Positions 28,226 through 36,234 of a stretch of 36,234 bases of DNA are shown here, piece by piece. The notes beneath the pieces were generated by a model. The model did not search any database. It was not told where the DNA came from and was given only the letters and a program-made list of their open reading frames with translations. The position numbers were made by a program, and so were the translations under genes. The stretch is from Verrucomicrobiota bacterium (GTDB taxonomy: Bacteria > Verrucomicrobiota > Verrucomicrobiia > Chthoniobacterales > UBA10450). Numbering within the stretch: position 1 is the stretch's first letter; every line of letters starts with the position of its first letter. The stretch covers positions 1 through 36,234 of the forward strand of contig QHOI01000050.1 in the NCBI GenBank assembly GCA_003218705.1, written 5' to 3'.

Positions 28226-29011
28226 TCAATCGCGCCGGCCACCTTTGGCCGCATCGATCGCGTGCAGCGCTTGTTCCGGTCGCGCACGCACCGCGATGTT
28301 TTCGGTCAAGTTCGCCCACCGCACCGTGCCGCTCGCATCAACGTAAAACTCAGCTGGACGTGCGATGTCCGCGTTCTTTGGCCCGGCCCCGCGATGAAGC
28401 AGATCGTAACGGCGAATGACTGCCGCGTCCGCATCAGAAAGAAGCGGAAAGGCGAAGCCCATTTTCTGAGAATGCCCGCGATTTATTTCGACGGAATCGA
28501 CGCTGATGACCGCGACATGCACACCGCGCCCAGTGAAATCCGAAAGGTGATTCTGAAAACTCCGCAACTCGGAGTTACAGAGCGGTCACCAGTGTCCCCG
28601 ATAAAAAATCAGCACCGCTCCGTTGGGAGAAAGCAGATCCCCCAATGCCACTGACTTGCCATTTTGGTCTGGCAATGAAAACTCCGGCGCTTTTGCCCCG
28701 ACGCGCGGCGCTTGTGCTGAAAGCGGGACTTGTCGAAGCACATAAAAAATCTCGTAGGCAAAAAAAGCGAAGAGAAAAAGGCTGATCGTAGCGAAGATCG
28801 ATCCGAAAACTTTACCGCGATAAACTTGCGGCCGCCCAAAGGCGCGGAACAGACCCACCAGCAGCAGAGCGGCGCCGATCCCAAACAACAAAAGATTCGC
28901 CCACGGAAAATCGCGCGTCATCGGAAACTCCGCGAAAAATTCGTAACTAAACAGGCCGCCGACAGCGACAACGAAACCAACCCAGAGCGGCCAATTCCAT
29001 TTCCGTTTCAC
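28226..29011 (-). CDS. Candidate selenoprotein: membrane-anchored AhpC/TSA (peroxiredoxin-like) protein with in-frame TGA at the catalytic Cys
   Basis: Two track ORFs (28586-29011 and 28226-28567) lie in one frame separated only by TGA at 28586-28588; conceptual product ..LPDQNGKSVALGDLLSPNGAVLIFYRGHW-U-PLCNSELRSFQNHLSDFTGRGVHVAVISVDS..; GTG start, three N-terminal TM segments. Confidence 0.75.
28552..28581 (-). promoter_or_regulatory. Putative bacterial SECIS hairpin
   Basis: Minus strand after TGA: CCGC-TCTG-T-AACTCCG-AGTTG-CGGAGTT-TT-CAGA; 7-bp upper and 4-bp lower stem, 16 nt from TGA to apical loop, G at loop position 2. Confidence 0.6.
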
Positions 29012-29058
29012 AGACTCACGAATACCGAGTCAGCATTCGATTGCAAGATCGACATCGG

Positions 29059-29110
29059 TGCAGCCACGTTGCTATACGACGTCACACGGCCCACAGGGCC
29101 GTGGCTACAA
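29059..29110 (+). repeat. REP/MITE-like palindromic element, divergent third copy
   Basis: Ends TGCAGCCACG / CGTGGCTACA (9/10 inverted), internal CGGCCC-ACA-GGGCCG hairpin. Confidence 0.65.
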
Positions 29111-29157
29111 AGAAACACGCTTGCGCTTTATCGAACTTTTCTGAAAGGTCTCCGCCA

Positions 29158-31506
29158 GTGGCGATTGTCGACACCGAGCAGGAGTATCCCGATATCGTCG
29201 GCGCACGACCGACCAATCCGCTCGCGGCGAACTTCAAACCGTTCATTCCGCCGTCGGTGCGTTTGCCAGAATTAACGCTGCCGCATCTCATTATCGGCAC
29301 GCTTCTCGGAATCGTTTTTGGGGCGTCGTCGCTTTATCTTGTTCTCAAAGTGGGATTGACCGTGAGTGCGTCGATCCCGGTGGCCGTAATTTCGATCACG
29401 ATCTTCCGACTCTTCGCCAAATTCGGATTTCGCGACGCGAACGTTTTGCAGAATAACATCGTCCAAACCGCGGGTTCGGCCGGCGAATCAATCGCGTTCG
29501 GTCTCGGCGTCACCATGCCCGCGATCATGATTCTCGGTTTCGATTTGGAAATTACCCGTGTCATGCTGGTCGCCATCCTGGGCGGTTTGTTGGGCATTCT
29601 CATGATGATCCCGTTGCGGCGCGCGTTGATCGTCGACCAACACGGCCTGCTCAAGTATCCCGAAGGCACCGCTTGCGCCGAAGTGTTGAAAGCAGCCGCT
29701 TCCAAAGAATCGCTCACCGTCGCCGACCAAACGCACACGACCACCGGTGCCGAGATTGTGAATGAAGAAGCAGCCGGTGGCGGCAAAGTGATCTTCTCCG
29801 GTTTCGGGATCGGCTTCGCTTACCAGTCGGTGATGGGTGCGTTCAAAATGTGGAAGAGCGATCCGGTCAAAGTGTTCGACGCTCCGTTCAAAGGCGGATC
29901 GATCTCAGCCACGATCGAGCCTGCGTTGCTCGGTGTTGGCTATATCATTGGACCACGCATCGCTTCGATCATGTGCGCGGGCGGCGTGCTCGCTTATCTC
30001 GTTTTGATTCCGGCGATCAAATTTTTCGGCGAACACGTGACCGGGGCGGTCGCTCCCGGAACAATTCCGATTTCGGAGATGAGCCCGGACCAAGTCCGCG
30101 GCGCTTATATTCTTTACATCGGCGCGGGCGCAGTTGCCGCCGGCGGCATCATCAGCCTAATTCGTTCGCTGCCCACGATCTGGCACGGTTTAAAAGGCGG
30201 GCTGGCCGATTTGCGCGGCGGCCACGCTGCGAGCTCGCGCGCGCCACGAACGGATCAGGACTTATCGATGAAGATTGTCATCGGTGGCGTCATCTTTCTC
30301 CTCCTTGTGATGATGGTCGCTCCGCAGTTGCATCTGCAATGGAATCTGCTCGGCGCACTTTTGATTGTCGCTTTCGGTTTTCTTTTCGTAACCGTTTCGT
30401 CGCGCCTGACCGGCGAAATCGGTTCATCTTCAAACCCGATTTCTGGAATGACGGTTGCAACGTTGTTGCTGACCTGCCTGGTTTTCCTGATCGTTGGCTG
30501 GACCGGGCCGCATTATTTTGTGACCGCGCTTTCGATCGGCGGAATTGTCTGCATCGCCGCGTCCAACGGAGGCACGACGTCGCAGGATTTGAAAACCGGT
30601 TTTCTGGTTGGATCGACACCGAAATTTCAACAAATCGCGATCCTCTGCGGCGCGCTTGCCTCCGCGATTGCCCTTGGCCCGATCCTGTTGATGCTAAATG
30701 ATCGCAACAACGTGTATGTGCCGGTTCCGCCGAGCACCGAGTTGCATGCGCCGGCCGAAGAACTTGGCCGATCCGAAAAACTACAGGGGCCGCAAGGACA
30801 AACTGATCAGAACACATATCGGGTTTGGCAGCGGCTCGATCCCGGCGGTGGCGCCGCCCAGCGCTACCTGGTGAACGACCAAGGTGTGCCCGTTTACCTT
30901 GTCGATCCTGGAATCAACGGCACCCATAAAATACGACCCAACGGTTCCTCGGTAATGAAATTCGACGCGCCAAAAGCAACGCTAATGTCGTACATCATTA
31001 AAGGAATTCTCAGCCGCAAACTTCCGTGGGCACTTGTGTTACTTGGAGTAATGATCGCGATCGTGCTGGAGATGAGCGGGATTCCTTCGCTTGCGTTTGC
31101 GGTCGGCGTTTATCTTCCACTGGCTTCTTCCAGCCCAATTTTCATCGGCGGAATGATCCGCCTGCTCGTTGATCGCTACTTAAAAGTAAAATTCCGTCAC
31201 AAGAATTTGTCCGACGTTGAACTGACTGCCGAAGGCGATAAAAGCCACGGTGTGTTGCTTGCCTCCGGATACATCGCCGGTGGTGCGCTGGCCGGCATCG
31301 TGATCGCGTTTATGGCCGGCGTGCCAAGCCTTGTCGATGTAAGCAAACGAATCGAGGATTGGTCCACCGCGAACAATCCCTTCTTCGATGGCGCGAACGC
31401 AAATCTCCTCGCTTTACTTCCATTCGCGGTCCTGTGCGCTCTGCTCTATCTCGTCGGCCGGGATGTGTTGCTCGCCGCTAGGCCGCGACACGGAAAACTT
31501 CAATAG
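29158..31506 (+). CDS. OPT family oligopeptide transporter
   Basis: Multi-[74 protein letters not shown] start at 29158 preferred over 29041. Confidence 0.92.
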   Translation: MAIVDTEQEYPDIVGARPTNPLAANFKPFIPPSVRLPELTLPHLIIGTLLGIVFGASSLYLVLKVGLTVSASIPVAVISITIFRLFAKFGFRDANVLQNNIVQTAGSAGESIAFGLGVTMPAIMILGFDLEITRVMLVAILGGLLGILMMIPLRRALIVDQHGLLKYPEGTACAEVLKAAASKESLTVADQTHTTTGAEIVNEEAAGGGKVIFSGFGIGFAYQSVMGAFKMWKSDPVKVFDAPFKGGSISATIEPALLGVGYIIGPRIASIMCAGGVLAYLVLIPAIKFFGEHVTGAVAPGTIPISEMSPDQVRGAYILYIGAGAVAAGGIISLIRSLPTIWHGLKGGLADLRGGHAASSRAPRTDQDLSMKIVIGGVIFLLLVMMVAPQLHLQWNLLGALLIVAFGFLFVTVSSRLTGEIGSSSNPISGMTVATLLLTCLVFLIVGWTGPHYFVTALSIGGIVCIAASNGGTTSQDLKTGFLVGSTPKFQQIAILCGALASAIALGPILLMLNDRNNVYVPVPPSTELHAPAEELGRSEKLQGPQGQTDQNTYRVWQRLDPGGGAAQRYLVNDQGVPVYLVDPGINGTHKIRPNGSSVMKFDAPKATLMSYIIKGILSRKLPWALVLLGVMIAIVLEMSGIPSLAFAVGVYLPLASSSPIFIGGMIRLLVDRYLKVKFRHKNLSDVELTAEGDKSHGVLLASGYIAGGALAGIVIAFMAGVPSLVDVSKRIEDWSTANNPFFDGANANLLALLPFAVLCALLYLVGRDVLLAARPRHGKLQ

Positions 31507-32600
31507 GTTTCTACCGGCGAGCGCTTGCCGTCTTCGACGCTGCATTGTTTTGCGCGTTCTTCGCCCAAAGTCGCGACGCGCAATTCCCAAATCTCATTGT
31601 CGATCTTACGAAACGCCGCTTCGGAAAATTCGTGGGGCGGCGCGATCTTTTTCTTAAACCGCGCTACGCTTGAAAACGCGCGATCAATCTGCTCGCGGGG
31701 CAACGTGCGAAGGATCCGCTGCACGTTTTCGACTTCCGGAATCCGGTGGCAAATCATCACCAAATCGTTTCCGGCGCCGATCGCGAATCGAATCGTTTGT
31801 TCTAATCCGTATCCATTTAAAATCGCGCCCATGTCGAGATCATCGGTCATGACGAGGCCATCGAAGCCAAACTGGCTGCGAAGAAGATCGGTGATGACGC
31901 GCCGCGATAAGCTCGCTGGAGTTTTTTCCGGTTCGAGAGATGGATACCAGCCGTGACAAATCATCATGCTGTCGACCTTGTCGATTAACTTCCGAAACAC
32001 CGCCAGCTCGTTCGCATCCAATTCTTCGCGCGCCCGATCGATCTTCGGCAGTTCGTAATGCGCGTCCGATCTCGCGGCCGAGTATCCGGGAAAATGTTTG
32101 CCGCAGCTCGCGATCCCCTGCTTTCGCATCGCGTCGTTGAAGGCTCCGGCATTACGCACGACCTGCTCAACTGTTTTGCCGTAACAGCGGCCGCGCAACG
32201 AATTGTCTGCGCTGTCGTCGAAAGAAATGTCGAGGACCGGACAAAGATCCAGATTGAATCCGAAAACGCGCAACAAACGTCCAGTGATGTCCCCATGCCG
32301 GCGGATAAGATCGACATCGTCCTTGTCGCGCAACTGCTGCGCGTTCGGCGGTTCGCTTCCGATCAATCGCAGGCGCGATACGCGCCCACCCTCCTGATCG
32401 ATGGTGATGATCGGTTCCGTTTCGCTCAAATCGCGCAGGTCATCGATTAGTTTGCGCAATTGGGGTGCGCTTTCGATGTTGCGTCCGAAAAGAATGAACC
32501 CGCCAGGCTGCACCCGCCGGAACAACTCGGCGCTAGCGGCATCGAGTTCCTTTCCAGGAACACCACACAGTATCAGTTGACCGAGCGAACTGTCGTTCAT
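31500..32600 (-). CDS. nagZ: Glycoside hydrolase family 3, beta-N-acetylhexosaminidase (NagZ-like)
   Basis: IDQEGGRVSRLR, GKHFPGYSAARSDAHYELP, VMTDDLDMGAI. Confidence 0.9.
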   Translation of the reverse strand: MNDSSLGQLILCGVPGKELDAASAELFRRVQPGGFILFGRNIESAPQLRKLIDDLRDLSETEPIITIDQEGGRVSRLRLIGSEPPNAQQLRDKDDVDLIRRHGDITGRLLRVFGFNLDLCPVLDISFDDSADNSLRGRCYGKTVEQVVRNAGAFNDAMRKQGIASCGKHFPGYSAARSDAHYELPKIDRAREELDANELAVFRKLIDKVDSMMICHGWYPSLEPEKTPASLSRRVITDLLRSQFGFDGLVMTDDLDMGAILNGYGLEQTIRFAIGAGNDLVMICHRIPEVENVQRILRTLPREQIDRAFSSVARFKKKIAPPHEFSEAAFRKIDNEIWELRVATLGEERAKQCSVEDGKRSPVETY

Positions 32601-32653
32601 AACTTCGCAACTTAGATGTCGATGCTGACGGTGCGAACGAAAAAGCGGTTGGA

Positions 32654-33220
32654 ATGAGAAAAATCGGCATCTACGGCGGAACGTTCGATCCGATTCATCA
32701 CGGCCATTTGATTCTTGCCCGACAAGCGTGCGAAGAGCTTGGACTCGACCAATTGATTTTTGTTCCGGCTGCGCTCTCCCCGTTTAAAAAAGCGGCATGC
32801 GCGACCGGCGAAGCGCGATTGTCGATGTTGCAAGCGGCCATTGAAGGCCAGGACGGATTTGCGGCTGACGACTGTGAATTAAAACGGCCGCCGCCTTCCT
32901 ATAGCATCGACACCGTGCTGCAAATTCGTGAGCGCGAGCCAAAGAGCGAATTATTCTGGCTGATCGGTGCGGACAACGTGAGCGGATTAGATAAATGGCA
33001 TCGTTCGGCCGAACTGAAGAAGCTCGTGCAATTCGTCGTGCTCAACCGCTCTTTCCGCGCGTTGAAGCAACCTTTTCCCGTCATTCAACGCAACATCGAC
33101 ATATCGGCGACTGAAATCCGAAACCGAGTTGCATCCGGCCGCCCCATCCGGTATCTCGTACCTCGGGCCGTGGAAGAAATTGTTCGCCGCGAAAATCTTT
33201 ACCGGGAGCCAGCGACATAA
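32654..33220 (+). CDS. nadD: Nicotinate-nucleotide adenylyltransferase
   Basis: IGIYGGTFDPIHHGHLILARQA, PSYSIDTV, FWLIGADN, ISATEIRNRVASGRPIRYLVP. Confidence 0.95.
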   Translation: MRKIGIYGGTFDPIHHGHLILARQACEELGLDQLIFVPAALSPFKKAACATGEARLSMLQAAIEGQDGFAADDCELKRPPPSYSIDTVLQIREREPKSELFWLIGADNVSGLDKWHRSAELKKLVQFVVLNRSFRALKQPFPVIQRNIDISATEIRNRVASGRPIRYLVPRAVEEIVRRENLYREPAT

Positions 33221-33582
33221 CTGCAAAACAGTTAGCCACGACCTGCGCCGAGCTTGCCTCGAACAAGAAGGCCGAAGAGATTGTCGTGCTCGATCTCGCC
33301 GGCATCTCCAGCTTCACCGATTTCTTCGTCATTTGCTCGGCAACGTCGGAGCCGCAACTCAAGGCCATTGCCAACGAGATTGAGACTCGATTACGAGATG
33401 ATCATAATCTGCGCGCCGCCGCGATTGACGGCTTCCCGGCGAGTCAATGGATCGTCCTCGATTATCTCGAAGTCGTCATCCACATCTTCCATCGCGACAA
33501 GCGCGCGTTTTACTGTCTGGAAGATTTATGGGGCGACGCGCCACGGGTCGCATGGGAAGCGGCCGCCGCCAGCGCCAGCTGA
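33217..33582 (+). CDS. rsfS: Ribosome silencing factor RsfS (start uncertain; homology-like sequence begins upstream of the first NTG)
   Basis: KKAEEIVVLDLAGISSFTDFFVICSATSEPQLKAIANEIE...IVLDYLEVVIHIFHRDKRAFYCLEDLWGDA. Confidence 0.9.
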   Translation: MTAKQLATTCAELASNKKAEEIVVLDLAGISSFTDFFVICSATSEPQLKAIANEIETRLRDDHNLRAAAIDGFPASQWIVLDYLEVVIHIFHRDKRAFYCLEDLWGDAPRVAWEAAAASAS

Positions 33583-33598
33583 GTTAGCGATCCGCCAA

Positions 33599-34321
33599 TT
33601 ATTTTGCTGAAGGCGAAGGCGTAACGCTCGCATCACCGGCTTGGGGCGATTTCACGTCCATCAGCTCCACTTCGAAGATCAGGGCCGAACTCGGTGGAAT
33701 TCCAGGTCGACCTTGCTCGCCGTAGGCGAGATTCGCCGGGATGAAAAGTTGGAGCTTGGAGCCGACCTTCATCAACTGGAGGGCCTCGGTCCAGCCTTTG
33801 ATGACACCGCTAACTGGAAACGTTGCCGGTTGACCGCGTTTATAAGAACTGTCGAATTCAGTTCCATCCGTCAACGTGCCTCGGTAATTGACCGTGACGG
33901 TGTCGCTACTTTTCGGCTGCGCGCCGCTGCCTTCTTTCAACACTTTGTACTGCAAACCGCTCCCGGTCGTTTTGACGCCTTCCTTTGTTTTGTTTGCGGC
34001 GAGAAATTTTTCCGCCTCAGCCGCGTTCTTTTGAGCGGTCTCTGTTAGTTTTTGTTGCATATCTTTTTCGAATGCCATCATTGTATCCCTGACTTCCTGC
34101 TCACTCATGAGCGGTTTTCTGCCGGACAGAGCGTCTTTGAATCCGGCCGTGAACGCGTCCTGGTTCACATCGACATTCTGCCGTTTGAAATTAAAACCAA
34201 CGTTGAGGCCGATGGCGTAGCTGGCCTTGTCTTTTAACTCTTTCAGCTGAGGCGGTTTTTCTTCCGCCAACACGCTGACTGCGAAGGACAAAGCAACGGC
34301 GCTAAGTAGAATAGATTTCAT
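33599..34321 (-). CDS. FKBP-type peptidyl-prolyl cis-trans isomerase with FkpA/Mip-like N-terminal domain
   Basis: Signal peptide; GSGLQYKVLKEGSGAQPKSSDTVTVNYRGTLTDGTEFDSSYKRGQPATFPVSGVIKGWTEALQLMKVGSKLQLFIPANLAYGEQG. Confidence 0.95.
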   Translation of the reverse strand: MKSILLSAVALSFAVSVLAEEKPPQLKELKDKASYAIGLNVGFNFKRQNVDVNQDAFTAGFKDALSGRKPLMSEQEVRDTMMAFEKDMQQKLTETAQKNAAEAEKFLAANKTKEGVKTTGSGLQYKVLKEGSGAQPKSSDTVTVNYRGTLTDGTEFDSSYKRGQPATFPVSGVIKGWTEALQLMKVGSKLQLFIPANLAYGEQGRPGIPPSSALIFEVELMDVKSPQAGDASVTPSPSAK

Positions 34322-34383
34322 AAATTGAGATTGCGAATGTGATTGCGCTTTAATCTGGAACAGCGCAGAAAGTTGCAACGCTA

Positions 34384-35211
34384 GTGGAGAAACCGCGCTC
34401 GTCAACCCGGCATCGCACCGGCCGCATCTATGCGGTTTGCCTTCTCTTTATTGCAACCGCCGGGACGGATTGGGCCGCGGAACTGGTTCGTATCTCCGAT
34501 GCCGACGCGCGTCGAATCGGAAAAAAGATTTGGCAAAACGAAAGTAACGGCACTGTGGCCGGCCTTACCGCCTGGAACGCAGGGGAAAATTTCGCTTCCC
34601 TTGGAATTGGTCATTTCATTTGGTATCCCCAAGGCGTGCACGGTCCGTTCGATGAAAGCTTCCCAAAACTCCTCGCGTTCGCGCGCGAACGGGACGTCGC
34701 AATTCCCGCGTGGCTCAACCAATCCTCCGCCTGTCCCTGGAACGCGCGCGCCGAATTTTCCGGCGCGCAGAATTCCGAGCAAATGCGCGAACTTCGGCAA
34801 TTTTTATCGCGAACAATCGATCTTCAGGCGCAATTCATGGTTGCGCGTTTGCAACAATCGCTCGCCAAGATGCTCGACGAAGCCGCGCCTGCGGATCGCG
34901 CCAATGTGGAGCGCCAGTTTGCGCGCGTGGCGAGCACCCCGCACGGCTGTTATGCCCTGGTCGATTACGTGAACTTCAAGGGCGAAGGCGTTTTGCACAC
35001 CGAACGTTATCGCGGCGAAGGCTGGGGATTACTGCAAGTGCTCGAACAAATGCACGGCAGCGAAAATGGTCCGAGCGCCGCGCGCGAATTTTCGAGTTCC
35101 GCGGCTGCAATGTTGCGCCGTCGTGTCCAGAATTCGCCGCCGGAACGACACGAGGCCCGTTGGTTGCCGGGCTGGCTCAATCGCGTTCACAGCTATAGCG
35201 AAAATTCATGA
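34384..35211 (+). CDS. Secreted protein, possibly lysozyme-like
   Basis: N-terminal TM/signal; IGKKIWQNESNGTVAGLTAWNAGENFASLGIGHFIWYPQG; ATGA overlap with L,D-transpeptidase gene. Confidence 0.65.
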   Translation: MEKPRSSTRHRTGRIYAVCLLFIATAGTDWAAELVRISDADARRIGKKIWQNESNGTVAGLTAWNAGENFASLGIGHFIWYPQGVHGPFDESFPKLLAFARERDVAIPAWLNQSSACPWNARAEFSGAQNSEQMRELRQFLSRTIDLQAQFMVARLQQSLAKMLDEAAPADRANVERQFARVASTPHGCYALVDYVNFKGEGVLHTERYRGEGWGLLQVLEQMHGSENGPSAAREFSSSAAAMLRRRVQNSPPERHEARWLPGWLNRVHSYSENS

Positions 35212-35801
35212 AACGAGTTTGCCTGACAACAATCATCGTCGTGGCAGCGGTCGCGCTCGCTGGATTGGCCAGAGCGCAATTGTTCGGGCCGAAAATGAAG
35301 AAACCGGGCGAGCTGATTCAAAAGCAAGCGCCGATGAAGGTGAACCAAGACTTGCTTAAGCAAGCGACGCCGGACATTGCCCACATCGTGGTTTCCATTC
35401 CAAAACAGCGCGCTTATCTCATGATTCGCGAGGAAATCGTCGCGGACGCGCCGGTTTCATCCGGCAAACGCGGACACGAAACGCCGCGCGGACACTTTAC
35501 TGTCATGGAGAAGGATCCAAATCATCATTCCAGTCTCTACGGCGACTTCGTAGATGGTTCGGGTCGAGTGGTGCGTGCCGGTGTCAGCGCCCACATTGAT
35601 TCTGCACCGAGCGGGACGCATTTTGCCGGCGCGGCAATGAAATGGTTTCTCCGTCTCACTGGCGAGGGAGTCGGGATGCACATCGGAATCTTGCCAGGAT
35701 ATCCCGCGTCGCACGGTTGCATTCGCGAATCGGTTGACGGCGCGAAATTGTTTTACGATCACGCCAAAGTCGGAACGCCGGTTGACGTCGGCGATTTTTA
35801 A
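35208..35801 (+). CDS. L,D-transpeptidase (YkuD family)
   Basis: SIPKQRAYLMIREEIV, MHIGILPGYPASHGCIRESVDGAKLFYDHAKVGTPV. Confidence 0.93.
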   Translation: MKRVCLTTIIVVAAVALAGLARAQLFGPKMKKPGELIQKQAPMKVNQDLLKQATPDIAHIVVSIPKQRAYLMIREEIVADAPVSSGKRGHETPRGHFTVMEKDPNHHSSLYGDFVDGSGRVVRAGVSAHIDSAPSGTHFAGAAMKWFLRLTGEGVGMHIGILPGYPASHGCIRESVDGAKLFYDHAKVGTPVDVGDF

Positions 35802-35812
35802 CTCAACCGATT

Positions 35813-35946
35813 TGTCATGTCGAGCGAAGTCGAGACATCTCTAAGTATTTCCGAGAAGATTGTCCCCGAATTTAACTGGCGGAGAAGTCGTAGTCAGTGC
35901 ATCCACAGAAATAGTAAGAGATTCCTCGGCTTCGCTCGGAATGACA
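35813..35946. repeat. MITE-like element with about 30-bp imperfect terminal inverted repeats
   Basis: TGTCATGTCGAGCGAAGTCGAGACATCTCT (35813-35842) vs revcomp of 35917-35946 TGTCATTCCGAGCGAAGCCGAGGAATCTCT: 25/30. Confidence 0.75.
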
Positions 35947-35950
35947 GCCG

Positions 35951-36011
35951 ACCCTCACCTGGCGCTCCGCGCCTTCCTCTCCCTGGCCGGGGAGAGGAGT
36001 GAAGTGAGGGT
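35951..36011. repeat. Extragenic palindrome
   Basis: ACCCTCAC..CCTCTCCC-TGGCC-GGGGAGAGG..GTGAGGGT nested inverted repeats. Confidence 0.7.
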
Positions 36012-36040
36012 GGACGCTGTGAGCACTACAGCGACCTTGA

Positions 36041-36234
36041 TCACGAGATCAATTTGCGGCGCAGCATCTCGAATGCAGCTTGTGCGACGAGCTGCTTAAA
36101 CGTCTCGCGGTCGCTTGGAAAAAATAATTTCTTAACTTTAATCTCTCTTTCAGACGCGAGTGCGACGTAAACCGTGCCGACCGGCTTCTCCCGCGAACCG
36201 CCACTCGGCCCGGCAACTCCAGTGGTCGCGAATG
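36041..36234 (-). CDS. cinA: CinA C-terminal (nicotinamide-nucleotide amidohydrolase) domain, 5'-truncated by window edge
   Basis: Minus-strand translation ATTGVAGPSGGSREKPVGTVYVALASEREIKVKKLFFPSDRETFKQLVAQAAFEMLRRKLIS*; missed by ORF track because no start codon is in the window. Confidence 0.88.
   Translation of the reverse strand, partial: FATTGVAGPSGGSREKPVGTVYVALASEREIKVKKLFFPSDRETFKQLVAQAAFEMLRRKLIS

Noticed and set aside
28226-29011. Treating the split peroxiredoxin as a simple nonsense pseudogene or two separate genes
   Set aside because: The TGA falls exactly on the catalytic Cys column, the downstream frame is intact, and a SECIS-like hairpin follows; pseudogene remains possible until selA/B/C/D are checked.
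29041-29157. N-terminal 39 residues of the OPT transporter ORF as called from 29041
   Set aside because: This segment is encoded by the REP-like element and is not protein-like; a GTG at 29158 is a better start.
35817-36099. ORFs 35817-36002 and 35860-36099
   Set aside because: They lie across palindromic repeat DNA and antisense to the cinA 3' end; no protein-like features.

Overview
This 36 kb, high-GC, gene-dense bacterial chromosomal window looks Verrucomicrobia/Spartobacteria-like (taxonomy inferred from gene style only). It contains: a type II secretion locus split into two convergent runs (gspF-unknown-gspG on +; gspH-I-J-K-L-M-like plus one unknown on -); tatA; an acyl carrier protein coupled to a GT4 glycosyltransferase; a LOG-family protein; an alpha/beta hydrolase; an ergothioneine operon (small acidic ORF-egtB-egtD) running directly into an osmoprotectant/EgtU-type ABC importer; an aldehyde dehydrogenase; a minus-strand run of GT2 plus three tandem TMTC-like GT-C/TPR paralogues; an HDAC-family deacetylase; tRNA-Pro(GGG) with a small GIY-YIG ORF and a decayed tRNA copy; ychF; a DUF164 zinc-ribbon protein; a membrane-anchored peroxiredoxin interrupted by an in-frame TGA; an OPT transporter; a NagZ-like GH3; nadD-rsfS; an FKBP PPIase; a lysozyme-like ORF plus L,D-transpeptidase; and the 3' part of cinA. 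Main discoveries: (1) the TGA in the peroxiredoxin replaces the catalytic Cys (FYRGHW-U-PLC) and is followed at bacterial-SECIS spacing by a strong hairpin, so it is a candidate selenoprotein that ORF calling splits in two; (2) an ergothioneine synthesis plus putative uptake operon whose importer has SBD-TMD domain order and carries palindromic DNA repeats in its signal peptide and interdomain linker; (3) a 35-bp repeat shared by two unrelated genes and read in different frames; (4) a GIY-YIG ORF lying between an intact tRNA-Pro and a degenerate tRNA copy; (5) several REP/MITE-like palindrome families. No searches were run; all family calls are from motif recognition.
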